Both the position numbers and the translations under genes were made by a program. The notes under the pieces are model-generated. The model was not told where the DNA came from and ran no database searches. It saw only the letters and a program-made list of their open reading frames with translations. Below are positions 44,809 to 56,645 of a stretch of DNA of 64,000 bases, one piece after another (position 1 is the stretch's first letter; each line of letters opens with the position of its first letter). Where the stretch lies: assembly GCF_023278565.1 (NCBI RefSeq), contig NC_064677.1, positions 7,502,001 to 7,566,000 of the forward strand, given 5' to 3'. Source of the DNA: Colletotrichum lupini (Eukaryota > Ascomycota > Sordariomycetes > Glomerellales > Glomerellaceae).

Positions 44809-47419
44809 ATGGCTGTCGACGTTGAGGAGCTCATTCTTGCTCCTTTCCGCGAAGTAGTAGAAAGGGGGGAGGAATCTGCAAAGAATGCACACGATGCACA
44901 GGATGAGGATCCGGAAACATCCCGGGAGATGGCCAAGTCAGCCAGCACCATCGCAAAAGAAGGCCAACGGGCATTGAAGAGATTACGACCTTTGTGGAAT
45001 AGCCAATTCCAAAAGCATGGAGATGTCTTCAAAGAGACCATCGCCGAAAATGGTATGTTGAGCCGTGGCATGCCTGGATGGTGGTCGATTGACTGATCTT
45101 CGAGAAAGATGATCTGGCGGAGAAACGAAGGACACTTGAAGAACTGCTTTACGACTTTGAGGATTACATAGAGTTGGACACTTTCGACTCGACCAAGTTT
45201 ATCGATATTCAGACGGCGACACGAAGCTTTGCTCTAGTGGTACTGGACGCTATTCAGAGGGTGAAAATCGACGTCAAAACTCCGACCACGCCGGTGCACA
45301 AGTTTCCGCCATTGCCGCCTCTACCACCATTACCGCCCCAGCTGGCTCAGTCACTCAGCGCCAGCCCGCAAATTCGGCCGGGACCGCCTTTGCGAGGTGG
45401 AAGCCACGGAACCGCCAATATCCCTTCATTTCCTGCCGTACCGCGGCAACCCAAACTGTCAGTGAGCCGTAGTCGCACGAGAGACTCACATGGCTCGTCT
45501 GATAGTGCGACGGTGAGGCGGACTCACTCCATAGCCGAGTCAACAGATTCAGATCCTCCATCATCTCGTGGGCTTTTGGGAGCTAATTCCTCCAGTAAAG
45601 GGGAAAGACGACCGTTATCCCCAGGTGTTCTCAGCGATGGGATGGGCCAGCTGAGGATTGTCACTTCACCGGAACCCTTACAACCACGGACATCAGATTG
45701 GGTTGAAGAGCAGACCTCTGTTCCAAAAGCCAGGCGACCTTTCCGTGGAAGCATCCCCGAGAATTCTGCCGTGAATGATGATGCATTTAGCGATGGTACA
45801 TTCGTATCCCGGATGCATCGAAGAGGCTTCGACACCGTGACGCCGCAAAGCTCGGTATTTGATCCAACAAGTCCTTCAACTACAAACAGAACGTCGATAT
45901 ACTCCGATGTCCCAACTTACTCTTCCAACGTAACTTCACCTGAGCTTCCAATCATCGATGTGAGGATGTCACCTAGCGCAGGAACAAAATCTGATCCAGC
46001 CCTTTCCGTCGATTTCCCATCTTCCGGACTCTTTACAGATGGACTGATGCTGGCTGATGAGCAAGCAGCCTCAGAGACTAGTACGCAACACTTGAGATCC
46101 ATCTCAACAATGGAAAAGGAAGAAGGATGTTTGATAGGGCCAAAGAGCTCTTTCCATCAACTCAAGGGATTCTGTGACGGCGCACAAACATTTCGCCGTG
46201 GAGGATATTGGCACGGCATCAAGCAGACCATGACGTGGGTAAGTCAACCCTCAAACCCCCAAAACATTTTCGACGCACGGAATCCAGGTTGGGAACACTA
46301 CGACTAAAACAAAAGCAGGGCGAACCACTTCCAATCGGCCGGTGCATGGATTGCGAGTATCATCATTTGAACAGATCATTAACTCTAGATAAAGAGGGTG
46401 ACTGTAAGCCAACCCGAGTTTCCATTGATTTGCTTTGCCGTTTCTGACAACCCCAAGCCCGAGCAAACTTTCTGAAGTATGGTATACTCTACCGTGTGCG
46501 CTTGCTGGTCAAATCTCACATCGCGGTGAAAACAACAGCGGAAATCCGATACGCGTGTCTGTTCTGCACCCACATCGGACGCACTATTCACGAGGGGGAT
46601 GCAATCGTCTTCCAGAGCGCAGATCAGCTCCTCCAACACCTCTCTCGCCATCCACAGCCTCTCCCTGAAGTTCCTGGCGTTACTGTCTTGTATGGTCAAG
46701 TCGGCAAGGACCATCATCAAATCGAGGATTATGATGTCCATTTCCCATCGCCTCCAGCTCCAAGTTCATTCCCCGATAATGATATCCTCACCCAGTTTCC
46801 CGTCGCCACAGCTTTGAAGAGCCACGTTCAGCGGAGAGGCGAGAACCTCCTGGGCCCTGACGGTAGCTCAAATGTGCTCACATTCTTCGTTGGCGCAAAG
46901 ATTGTCGGTGTTGAGTTTCCGGAGCAATGGGGCGGCAAGTGGTGCACCGGATGGCACGACGGCATTCAAGGACCCTTTCCAGCCAAATGCGTTGAGATTG
47001 AGAGTCCAAAACAGAATGAGATTTCGTTCCAAGCTACCAGCGCGGTATCGATCACCACGAGATGGAGATGGGACCCTTCCGATAACTCGAGAGCAGGCTG
47101 GCTGACGTTTGGGAAGGGAGAGGTGATCAGAAACGTTGGGTGTAAGTGTTTTCCCCCTGCCCTGAGTGACTGGTCAGGCTCGGTGCTAGTGCTAACCTAA
47201 GCATCTTCAGGGCTTTACCAGGATCATTGGTGCTGGTCTGGAACGAACAGCAAAGGGAAGTTTGGCATCTTCCCTCAGTCACACATCAGCCCTCAGTCTC
47301 TAAAAGAGGGCTATTTACCGCCAACCTTGAAGCGAACACAACCCAGCGGACCCATGAGGTTGTTCAGTCGAAGAAGAAAAAGTTCTAGTACAGCCTCCTC
47401 TATGAGTGGAGATGCTTAG
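44809..47419 (+). CDS. SH3-domain protein with proline-rich linker and paired CxxC motifs
   Basis: Five exons, 44809-45052, 45109-46238, 46319-46403, 46458-47141 and 47211-47419, keep one frame for 783 residues; all four introns are GT..AG and 49-80 bases long. Residues 1-140 are helical and charged. A polyproline run (PPLPPLPPLPP) lies near 148-158, followed by a long Ser/Pro/Thr-rich, probably disordered linker to about 430. Then comes a Phe-Arg-Arg-Gly-Gly-Tyr-Trp string, Cys pairs at 467/470 and 520/523 with His547 and His551, suggesting a zinc-binding fold. Two SH3-like modules follow, at about 628-667 (Phe-Pro-Glu-Gln-Trp-Gly-Gly-Lys-Trp) and 680-745, and a basic tail. I recognise it as a conserved fungal protein of unknown function. 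The polyproline run could bind its own or another SH3 domain. No enzymatic motif. Confidence 0.87.
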
Positions 47420-49018
47420 TGTAGAATGATTTGTGCATCCCACCATCTGGAATGGCGTTGATCTTCCCCAGAATGCTTTAGGGTGTCTGTTACCTCAATA
47501 GCCAGTCTAAATCAGCACATCTGAACTTGCTGCAAAATCTTCAGGAAATCCCAAGAAGACTTTTAAACCGCAGTAGGAACCCGATGTCGTGTTCGAACCC
47601 CAAGAGCAGTCTCCGCGCTATGCAATGTGAGGATTGTGGTACGAGAAGCCCTCCTGAGCAGTGGGCCCCACTGATCATTCTCCGCCAATAGCTTTCAATC
47701 AGCAACTTGAGTTTCGAGGTGTGAGATTAGGAGACTCAGCGTCTCATCATGTATTGGAGCGCTGGATTAGACGCGATTGAGCGAGGGAATAATTATAATC
47801 GTATTCACTCATACATCGCAAGCTAGAGATATAATCATAAGGGGAAGAAAGATCATCGCGGTTGAACTTCACGGAAGAGCAGGGTAGACGAAGCCCATTG
47901 TTGGGTGTGCCTTAGCACTCGATGATAGGCAAAATAAGGACAGCGAGATGGATCCCTTACTCGCGTCACAATTCAACGGGCAACATTCCTAATAAGCGGC
48001 ATCATCTGAGACCAGCCAGACCGCTATTCTTATTGGTGTGCGCCTTCTTAGGCTGAAGCAGACTGTCTCACAGTTTCAAGACAGTGGAGGAACGAACAAA
48101 GCTACTTCAGCACGTGGAAAGTGTGGAAGGTTAAATTGTCGCGAAATTTCAGGATCCACGATAAAAAGGAACTCGCGGGTAATGCCCGCAAAGTGACCGT
48201 CTTGGGGTTCATCGACAGGTTTGCCGGTGTGCGGTCTTCGTTTCGAAATGATGAGAGTCAGCAACCCGTATTCTTTCCTCGTAATATCGTGATCTACAAT
48301 CATGTTTTCCATAGGTGATCTGACGCGATTTGAACTAGCCGTTGGTTCGCTACTCCAGTGCTCGCGATAACGGAGCAGCGAAGGAAGACCGCCCCATCCT
48401 AGCATGATCCCAGCCGTCAATCCCAATTGGGTTAACCAACAGACGCCAACCTGCACGTTAAGGCAGCCGATCAGGGGAACGGCAGGGTTATGCCGCATAA
48501 CGGTCTCGAATTAGGTGCGCCCATTCTGTATCCATAATTACGAGCCCAATTCAATGGTGGAGATTATTTCATTGACTTTTTGGGCACTCGGGATGAACGG
48601 CATGGGTCTGCTCATCTCCGCGCTCAGGTCGCGTCCGGAACAGCGCGAAAACTTGGGGTTAAATCCCAGGAAGGCCATCCCATCATGCATACAGATAGAT
48701 ACCAGGTTCTCCATCGTCAGGGGATACTTACGGACACTCACACATGCAGGTTGCGTATTCGAGCCGCTTGTAAATGGAGGGAGTCCAGTAGCAAGGCTTC
48801 AAGATTACTCTATAAAAACGTAATTCAAACTTGTGCGAAGGCAACGCCAGACATAACCCATCCGATTTTTGCGCGATATAATCCTCAATTTCCAGCCCAT
48901 CCAAATGCACTTCGCTGGTTTGTCGCTACTCCCTTAATCGTAGCCGGTTGGTATCATTCGGGTTTCTCAAAACAGCTCTAAGGAAAAAACAAGATTCGTG
49001 CTTGTATCTAAATCTTGC
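47420..49018. other. Intergenic between SH3-domain gene and GPI-protein gene
   Basis: 1.6 kb of ordinary composition. The only sizeable ATG frame is the minus-strand one at 48076-48498, listed separately. The rest shows no recognisable content. Confidence 0.5.
48076..48498 (-). CDS. Hypothetical 140-residue frame, doubtful
   Basis: An ATG-started frame with no family I recognise. Residues about 8-35 are hydrophobic and could span a membrane; the rest is mixed and charged. It has no visible intron signals and lies in an otherwise empty interval. It may be a small orphan gene, part of a decayed gene or a chance frame; chance is quite possible at this length. Confidence 0.2.
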   Translation of the reverse strand: MRHNPAVPLIGCLNVQVGVCWLTQLGLTAGIMLGWGGLPSLLRYREHWSSEPTASSNRVRSPMENMIVDHDITRKEYGLLTLIISKRRPHTGKPVDEPQDGHFAGITREFLFIVDPEISRQFNLPHFPRAEVALFVPPLS

Positions 49019-49786
49019 TTAGAAGAGCATGTAGGCGGCGACGGCAACGGAGCCGAAGATGGCAAAGGTGGACTTGATGGCAGAGGCGCTGCTGGGAGCA
49101 GAGGTGGAAGTACCAGAGGCAGCGGAGCCAGTGGCGGTGCCGGAGGCGGTACCTGAGCCGGAGGCGTTAGAGACAGCGGTTCCGGAGGCCGAGGCAGTGG
49201 CAGAGCCGGTGGTCACTGTGGTCAGGCCGGAGGTCTGGGTGACGGTGGCAGTGGCCGCGGAGCCGGAGGCCGAGGAAGACGAACCGGTGGCAGAGGCAGT
49301 GGCAGCAGAGCCGGAGGCACTGACCGATGCAGTAGCGGAGCCAGAAGCAGAGGCGGAAGAGGAGTCTAAATCATGGCAAGTCAGCGCGATTGCTTATAAC
49401 CATCATAGTGAAAAAATGAGTGGTCTTCACATACCGTCAGAGCCAGTGAAGCTGAACTCGTTGGACTGAGCCAGGATACCAGAGTTCTGGGGGTCGACGG
49501 AGACGAGGTTGATGCGATAGGCATCGCCGGCGGCGACCTTAGCGCCCTTCAGCTCGTACTTGCCATCGGCGGCCTGGACGGTGGCGATGGTCTCAGAGAC
49601 CTCGGGGTAGCCGGACTGGTTGACGATGACGATCTCGAAGCTCTTGGGGTCGCTGGAGACGGTCTCCCAGGTGATCTCGTTGGTCTTGGAGAGGTCCCAG
49701 TCGTCGCCCTTGGCGGGCTTGGTGACCTTGACGGCCTCGGCAATGGCCAAGAAAGAAGTGATAGCGACGGCGGTCTTGGAGAACAT
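49019..49786 (-). CDS. GPI-anchored cell-wall protein with Kre9/Knh1-like N-domain
   Basis: Two exons, 49786-49435 and 49365-49019, with a 69-base GT..AG intron, give 232 residues. Residues 1-18 form a signal peptide ending Ala-Glu-Ala. Residues about 20-115 form an Ig-like beta domain of the Kre9/Knh1 type (Pro-Ala-Lys-Gly-Asp-Asp-Trp, then Ile-Thr-Trp, ending Glu-Phe-Ser-Phe-Thr-Gly). Residues 118-212 are a Ser/Thr/Ala/Gly-rich stalk, a likely O-glycosylated region. The last 17 residues are hydrophobic, ending Ala-Ala-Tyr-Met-Leu-Phe, a GPI-attachment tail. Kre9-like proteins are linked with beta-1,6-glucan and wall assembly. The low-complexity stalk leaves long open frames on the opposite strand; these are artefacts. 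Intact. Confidence 0.9.
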
Positions 49787-50349
49787 GTTGTCGTTTCTAA
49801 GTGAGAAATTATATATAGTTTGTTTTTGGTGTTTTGTTGAAGTTTTCCGGTATTAGAATAAGTAGTGTGTCTGAGCGAGTGACAAGAACGAACGTCCAAA
49901 ATTGTTGAATCTGAGAAGTTGACCGAACACCATAAGAGAAATTGAGCTTCCCCCCTCAAGCTTTATAAACAACCCATTTGTAGACGATCCCTGTCGATAG
50001 TCCGGACGAGTCAGGCTTGGTGCTCCCACCCCTCCTCCTCCACTCATTAGTGCTACCCCACCGCCCCATCTCGTATGCAAAACCGACTTTCAGAGAATTT
50101 TAGATTGCTGTTAAAACCATCAATTCATGGTGGGTTGGTTTCTTTTCTGCCAGCCGTGACGTAGGCGACTCCCTGCTTCGGGCGCACGCGAAGGAAGCAA
50201 ATGGCATCCACTGCAACTCGTAAAAAGCAAAGGCCGTCGGCCGTCGGCCGGTATTGCCGAGACTATGGCCCATTGCCGCCAATAGAGTTCCGGGTTTTTG
50301 TTGTGATAGCCAGAGACAGATTGTTTATGAAACTTTCAGCTCTTCCAAC

Positions 50350-50380
<31 letters not shown>

Positions 50381-52131
50381 GACTCACCAGGAACGTTCAA
50401 TGGCTTCAGGCTTTCAGCACGAATGCTTTCTTATCCCCAGGTCCAATCAGGAAACCTCCATTTGTGTCCATCCCCATCACACAAACCCAGGCGAGATGAG
50501 GCACACCCATGGTCAACACTGTTGGGGTTGTGGCTGGCAGACTAAATTCAGTAACCCCCCTTTTAGCTCGGTTGTGCGGTACCTTGCATGGAAGAGCCGC
50601 CCCCGTGCAGCACTGATTTCCACCCTAAGGAATCTAGCATAGTAAACAAAACGGACTGTTTTCTTCGGACTCTCCTCCTTCTGTGCCTCTTTTTCTCGTC
50701 TAGGTTACCAGATACGCACGCACGCAGCAGGCCGGGTTGGGCGTGGTTGTTAGATTTGTTGGCATCGGGCAGCCAAAAGCCATCGTTTTCCTCGTGTATG
50801 TACTTTTCCGAGGCGACGATCGGTGGCAACGGGCCCTGTCATCTCGGTGGGCAGACCTCGAGCCTGTCTGTCACTTGTCAGTCCGAATTTGACACAACCC
50901 GACCACTTGGAGGCTCGTTCAGTCGTCTTTTCGGTGGGCACCGCCAAGCTGGTTCAAAAGTTCCGACGGCGGAGTTCCTGACAGCTGCAGCCTGCAGCGG
51001 GATCAGTAAGTGTGACTAGTAGCAAGGACTTGGCGTCATACCAGCCCACCTGCACTTGGGGCAGAACTATTGATAGAAGACTCTACCTTAGCCGCAAACG
51101 AGCCACAGTAGCTCTTCGCGGGAATTTCGGGCCATTGTCCCGTACTTGGAAACAACTCTTCGTATCTATCGTGTTGTCTTCGCAAAGTAGCTGCCATCTT
51201 CGCCATCGCACTTTCCAGGGTGCCAGAGAACAACCAAACACACTGCCGCCGCTACAGCCGCTGGTGGAGTGAACTGTCATGGTCAAGGCGTCCCCAGCGC
51301 GCACCGAATTCCCGGCACGGTGGTCTTAGGAAGTAGCCGAATGGGGTCTTGATGGAAGCACAATTTTAGCCGCGGCGCGAAATTGAGACTTGACAACCGC
51401 ATGCTGCCCATGCAGAGTGCTCATTGAGATGACTCTTTTAATAGTTACCTGATGCTGTCTCGAAGTCTGTCACTTTGTTGTACTACGTAATAGCCAGCCT
51501 GGAAAGAGACTCAAGTGAATGATGTGCTCTCATTCCCGCTATCCGTTCTCAGGCAAGGGGATTACTTGAGAACAACAGAAAACATAGCGTACTTCTTGCA
51601 ATTGTTAACAGCGCTTAGTTGAGTTTTGTTGGCACACCCAATGGTAGTTGGCCGGCAGCGTTGAGACATAAACACAGCAACATAGCCTTTTCTTCAAGGT
51701 CTACCAAATTGCCTCCCATGCTGTCTTTCAAAGAGAGAAATCGAGTGGCGCGGAAAGTCCTTACACCTTGCAGGACGGCTTGATCCCTTTGATGCAGGCT
51801 ATGACTGGCGTCATGCTGCCAAGAACAAATACTTTCTCATGAAATAAGAGTTACGGATATCTCAACTGAATTAACGAAACTTTTGATCATTCATCTATTT
51901 GACCCAAATTCAGCTGGGTTTTACAAACAACTCGATGATTCATTGAGGCTCGGGCTGGCAATGGAAAGCCATCAGTTGACCTATATAGAACAGGTAGATG
52001 ACGGAAGGTCTCACTATGTTAAGGTATAGCTTAAACTCGTGGGAAAAGAGGCATCGCAGCCTTCCTAAAAAGAACTGTAGAAAAATTCAATCCTGAGCCC
52101 CCATTAGCTTTTAGCTAAAAATAAATCACGA
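49787..52131. other. Long intergenic upstream of GPI-protein gene
   Basis: 2.3 kb up to Gypsy D, holding the GPI-gene promoter in its left part. Contains a 25-base A homopolymer (50350-50374) and a short GGCCGTC tandem near 50232. Composition is normal until D. Open frames overlap on both strands and lack motifs. No gene supported. Confidence 0.5.
50350..50374. repeat. Poly(A) homopolymer, 25 bases
   Basis: Uninterrupted A run about 560 bases upstream of the GPI-protein start. It could be a length-variable tract or the tail scar of an old retroposed sequence; no element body is recognisable beside it. Confidence 0.9.
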
Positions 52132-52340
52132 TGTCAATAGGTATGTGACACAGGGAAGAAGCTCACAGAGGCTGACTGCTATTAGGGTCTAAAAGAGGAA
52201 TTACTAAAATCTACCCTTCCCTCGAGGTATATTACTAACGCTCTATATATACTTAAGCTACTCCTTTATTACTTAGTCCCCCTCTTTATACCCCCTAAGC
52301 TATCCCTTAACTAACGAGGCCTAATTAATAAAGCTTAATA
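52132..52340 (-). repeat. Left (3') LTR of Gypsy D
   Basis: 209 bases, TGTCAATAGG to CTTAATA. The first 55 or so bases are unmutated, then RIP changes set in sharply. Confidence 0.92.
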
Positions 52341-55300
52341 AAATACTCCCTCCCCTAGGCTTCGTCCTAAAGCCCGCTTATAGTTTATATATACTATATT
52401 AATCCCTTACTTAAGAAATCCTTAAATATATAATACGAGGGTAGGTATAAATAGCGCTTATTAGCCTAAATATAAACCCCTTATTCTAAATAATAGCTTT
52501 ATAATTCTATACCCGGGTCGCTCCTACTTATAAGCTATCCTTATAACCGCTAGTACTTAGGTAGTTATTACCCTATTTTTATTTATTAATATTAACCCCC
52601 TTCTAAACTACTACGATTCCAAATTCCTTTTTTCCTTTGTATTTATAATTATCTTTTTTATATAGAATCTCTTATTTTTATTAATATCTACGCTACTCCC
52701 TCGTTATATAAATATTATGGCTAACGAATATTTTTTAAATCCCTATTCTTATATACTTCCCGTGCCTAAATAAGTCTTTTATAAAGTCGTTCCGTATTCG
52801 TTACTAACTCGTTTTAATATAAATATAACTCCTAATCGCAGAGTTACTATTATTAATAATAAAACGGTTATTAACGTTATAAGTATACTTAATAATAATA
52901 GTAGTAATAGTCTACTTAAAAAGCCTAATATCCCCTTTACTTACCCTAACTTCGTATATATATTACTATTTATATACTATTTATACTAACTATTATAAAC
53001 TTTTATTAAAAAAAAAAAAAAGTAAATATTAAAAAAATCGGGGTTAGCTAAGTACGCCCGCTCCTTTACTTTACTTACGTTATATATAAGGCGCTTAATT
53101 TAAAAACAGAGTACTATAATTAGCTAAGTTAGTAATTTATAGCCCCTAATTCGCTCCTTTATTTAATATTTTTTTAAAATCTAACGTACGTTATATTAAG
53201 TATATTATATAGAACTATTTTTATAAGGATATAATAAGCGCTTAGCGCGGTTATTACTCCGTCGCTTCTCCTACGTATTATATTAATAATATCTTAAGTC
53301 CCTAAGTTTATAAAATCTATAATCCGAACCCTATAAAGTACCGCTCTTACTTTAAATAATAACGTCTATAATTTAGAAGTTTATTACTCTATTATTACTT
53401 TATTATCGCTATTACTTAGGTTATTAATATTACTCTATAACTCTAATAGACCTATCGAATCGCTATTAATAATATATAAAAGGTACTTAAGCGCGCTAAT
53501 AAAAAGGCCCGCTTAACCCTTATTATTAATAATAATAATAATAAAGTAGCTATAAGCTCTTCCCGCGCTACGTTTTTATCCTATAATAATACTATAATCG
53601 CACTACTTCGCACTATTTATAATAAAGTACGCTACTTAAATAATATTCTAACTAGTATATAATCGCCCTACTTACGCTCCGTATTCGTAACTAATTATTT
53701 ATAAATTCGTTAATAATAAAGAGATTATTTCTTTTATAACGACCCCTAGGATAATAACTAGGGCGGCCCTTTTAATATAAGGGTAGTTCTTTTATAAATA
53801 AGGGCGGTCCTTTTACGTATTATAAGAATTAAAAAAACGGTTCGTAATTAGTACGTTTATACTACTTAATTATAACTATATAGCCCCCTTTTTTTTTTAT
53901 TAATAACTAGTTTATTACGTTATTAAGCTTATTAAGAGCTAGGGCGCGCTACTTAATTAAAACTCGTTCTTTATATATACTAATTATCGCTACGTCTTCG
54001 ATATACTTAGCTAGCTCCTACGTATTTTCGTTATTACTATATCCCTTCTACCGGATTAAGTATTATTACCTCCTCTTCGGCCCTCTATATTATATAATAT
54101 CTTTTATTTTATAAAGTAGCTCCCCGTTTATATCCTTAATAAATAAGGGCTTCCGAAAGGCTTCCTTATAGTATTAATACGGCTCGAGTAAGGATATATA
54201 AAATATATTATATATTCTATACTACGTTAGTATATTTAATTAGTAAATAACCCCTACTATTCTAACTATTAATTTAACTTCGAATAGGCCTAAATACTTA
54301 TTAACTAACTTCTAACTAAGACACTACTTATTAATATTCTTTTTTAATAATAGTACCTAATTACTTACTTTATATAATATATCTATTTTAGCTTTATTAG
54401 CTTATTATTTATACGTCTCGTATGCTTTTTATATAAAAAGTTATAGAGCTTTTTAATTAGCTTATAATCGGGCCGCACGCTCCTTAGCTAAGATATTCTA
54501 TATACTATCTCGAGCCCCTATTAAGATTAATATAGGGTATATAAATAGGAACCTAAATAGGGCCTTAGTAAGCGCTTTATAAATTACTAAGTACTAAGCG
54601 TTATTATATATAAACTTAGCTAAGTAAAGACGTTATACTTAATTTAATTAATCCTAGGTATAAAAATAATAAAAGTACTATTCTAAGTATTAGTTCTACT
54701 ATTCTATTTAACCGTTCGTTTATAAATAAAACGTAGTATTAAAATACCTCTTTATTATTAAGAAGTAGTAAAAATAAGTCTAAAACTTATTTATAAATAA
54801 CGACCCCCTATTAGAGACGATCCCTCTAAGTATTTTAAACTTAATAAAGATCTTTATAAATAAGAGGTTTATAAATCCCTAGGCTATAAGGGTCGTCCTC
54901 GTGGTAATATAAATGCTATATTTTATAAATCGGTCTATTATAATAAGTACTACGTCGTAGGGGCGCCTCCTAATTAACGTAATTAATATAAATAAGCTTA
55001 TAATAAAGTTTAGTAATATTTTTTATTATAGCCTAACTAGGGTAAGTAGGGGGTATAATAAGCTATATAGCTTATAATAACGAGGCTTCGTCCGCTAATA
55101 TATTATATAAGTATTAATATAACTTTTTATATCCCTACTTACTCTATTTTAATAATAGTAACGTTTTAATAGCGCTATCGTCCGCTTTATACTATAATAT
55201 TTTATTATAAATATATCGTGATATATTTTAATAACCTCCCTCCTTAGCCTCTTATATAGTAATATATAAGCATAGCCGCTATAATATAATAGCCTTTTTA

Positions 55301-56621
55301 AGTTATATACCTAACTTTATTATTACTTTTTTCTAATTAAATAAGGCCGTCGGTTCTTTTTAATCTACTACCTATCCTTTATAAAAACGTCCTTTTATTA
55401 AATAGCCCGTAATTAACTTATTATTAATAACCCCTCTTTACTAATTACTATTTTAAGTACTCTTATTATATTAAAGTCTTATAGAATAAGTAGTTCGTAA
55501 TTTATAGTTTTAATAATAAGCTTAAGTAGCTCTCTAAATATTATATTATAACTTTAATACCCTAGGCTTATAGCCCTATTATACTTCTCGAGGTACTCCT
55601 TAGAGTTCCCTCGAACTAGAGCTCTTAACCTCTTTTGCTTACTTCTCTATATTATTACTAATTCCGTTTTTAAAATACTTACTATCCTTTTTACTTAAGA
55701 GCCGCTCCTATAGCTCGTTTTTATATACTTAATTATTATAACTTTAAAAAGCTCTTATATATTTTTAGTATTATAAAAGTCTTTTTTTATTTTCAATAAT
55801 AGCTCCTCCGCTCTATTATTATTATTACTTTTATTATAATTAGGTCTTTATAATAGTTTATTTACTAAGTTCTTTATACCTAGCTTAAACCTAATCTTAA
55901 TATTAAACGCTACGAGTTTATTTAGTTAGCGTAATTATTTCCCGTTTAGTCTTTTTTTTATATTTAAGAACTATAAGTTAAAATAATTTATAAATATTAC
56001 GACCTAATCTTAGTTATAAGTAAAGTAATATTACTAATTCCTTAGTACGTTTATAATAGCTAGTAGCTCTATATCTCTTATACTATAATAGCTCTCTATA
56101 TCCGTTAATTTCTTTAACTTATAAATAATTAAGTACTAATTACTTTTAAATAATTATATAATTACTAAGCTAATAGTTCGAGCTAAAGCGTCTATTTATT
56201 ATTATATAAATAAAATAAGGTCGAAATATTATAATATTAATACGTTAGTAAATACTATTAATAACCTCTTAAATAACTCTATAACGGGTATTAATAACTC
56301 TAACTATCCTAGTTTTACCTTCTTTAATAAGTTTATTAAAAATGCCGTTATCTTAGTATAATTATTAATAAATCTATAGTAAAACCCCGTAAATTTAAAA
56401 AACGTTTATATATCTTTAACGCTCTTTAAAAGTAGCTAATTTATTATAGCTTTAATACGTATAAGTTCTATCTCTACGCCTTTATTAAATACGATATACC
56501 TTAGGAATCTTATACGTAATATATAAAACTCGTATTTACTACCGTTTAAATATAAGTTTTATTATTATAATCTTTATAGTACGCTACGTACGTGCTCTTT
56601 ATATACTACGTAGTTATTATT

Positions 56622-56645
56622 ATATATCAAAATATTGTCTAAGTA
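56622..56645 (-). pseudogene. Gypsy D reverse transcriptase catalytic core
   Basis: Minus-strand codons read Tyr-Leu-Asp-Asn-Ile-Leu-Ile-Tyr. The second acidic residue of the usual Asp-Asp pair is Asn here, either from a G-to-A change by RIP or as a variant found in some fungal elements. Surrounding frames are interrupted. Confidence 0.8.

Noticed and set aside
49059..49469. Glu/Ala/Val-rich plus-strand frame
   Set aside because: It is the antisense of the Ser/Thr/Ala-rich stalk of the GPI protein; low-complexity repeats leave the opposite strand open.
50563..51304. Cluster of frames on both strands in the GPI-gene upstream region
   Set aside because: Mutually overlapping, no motifs, consistent with chance frames in normal-composition intergenic DNA.
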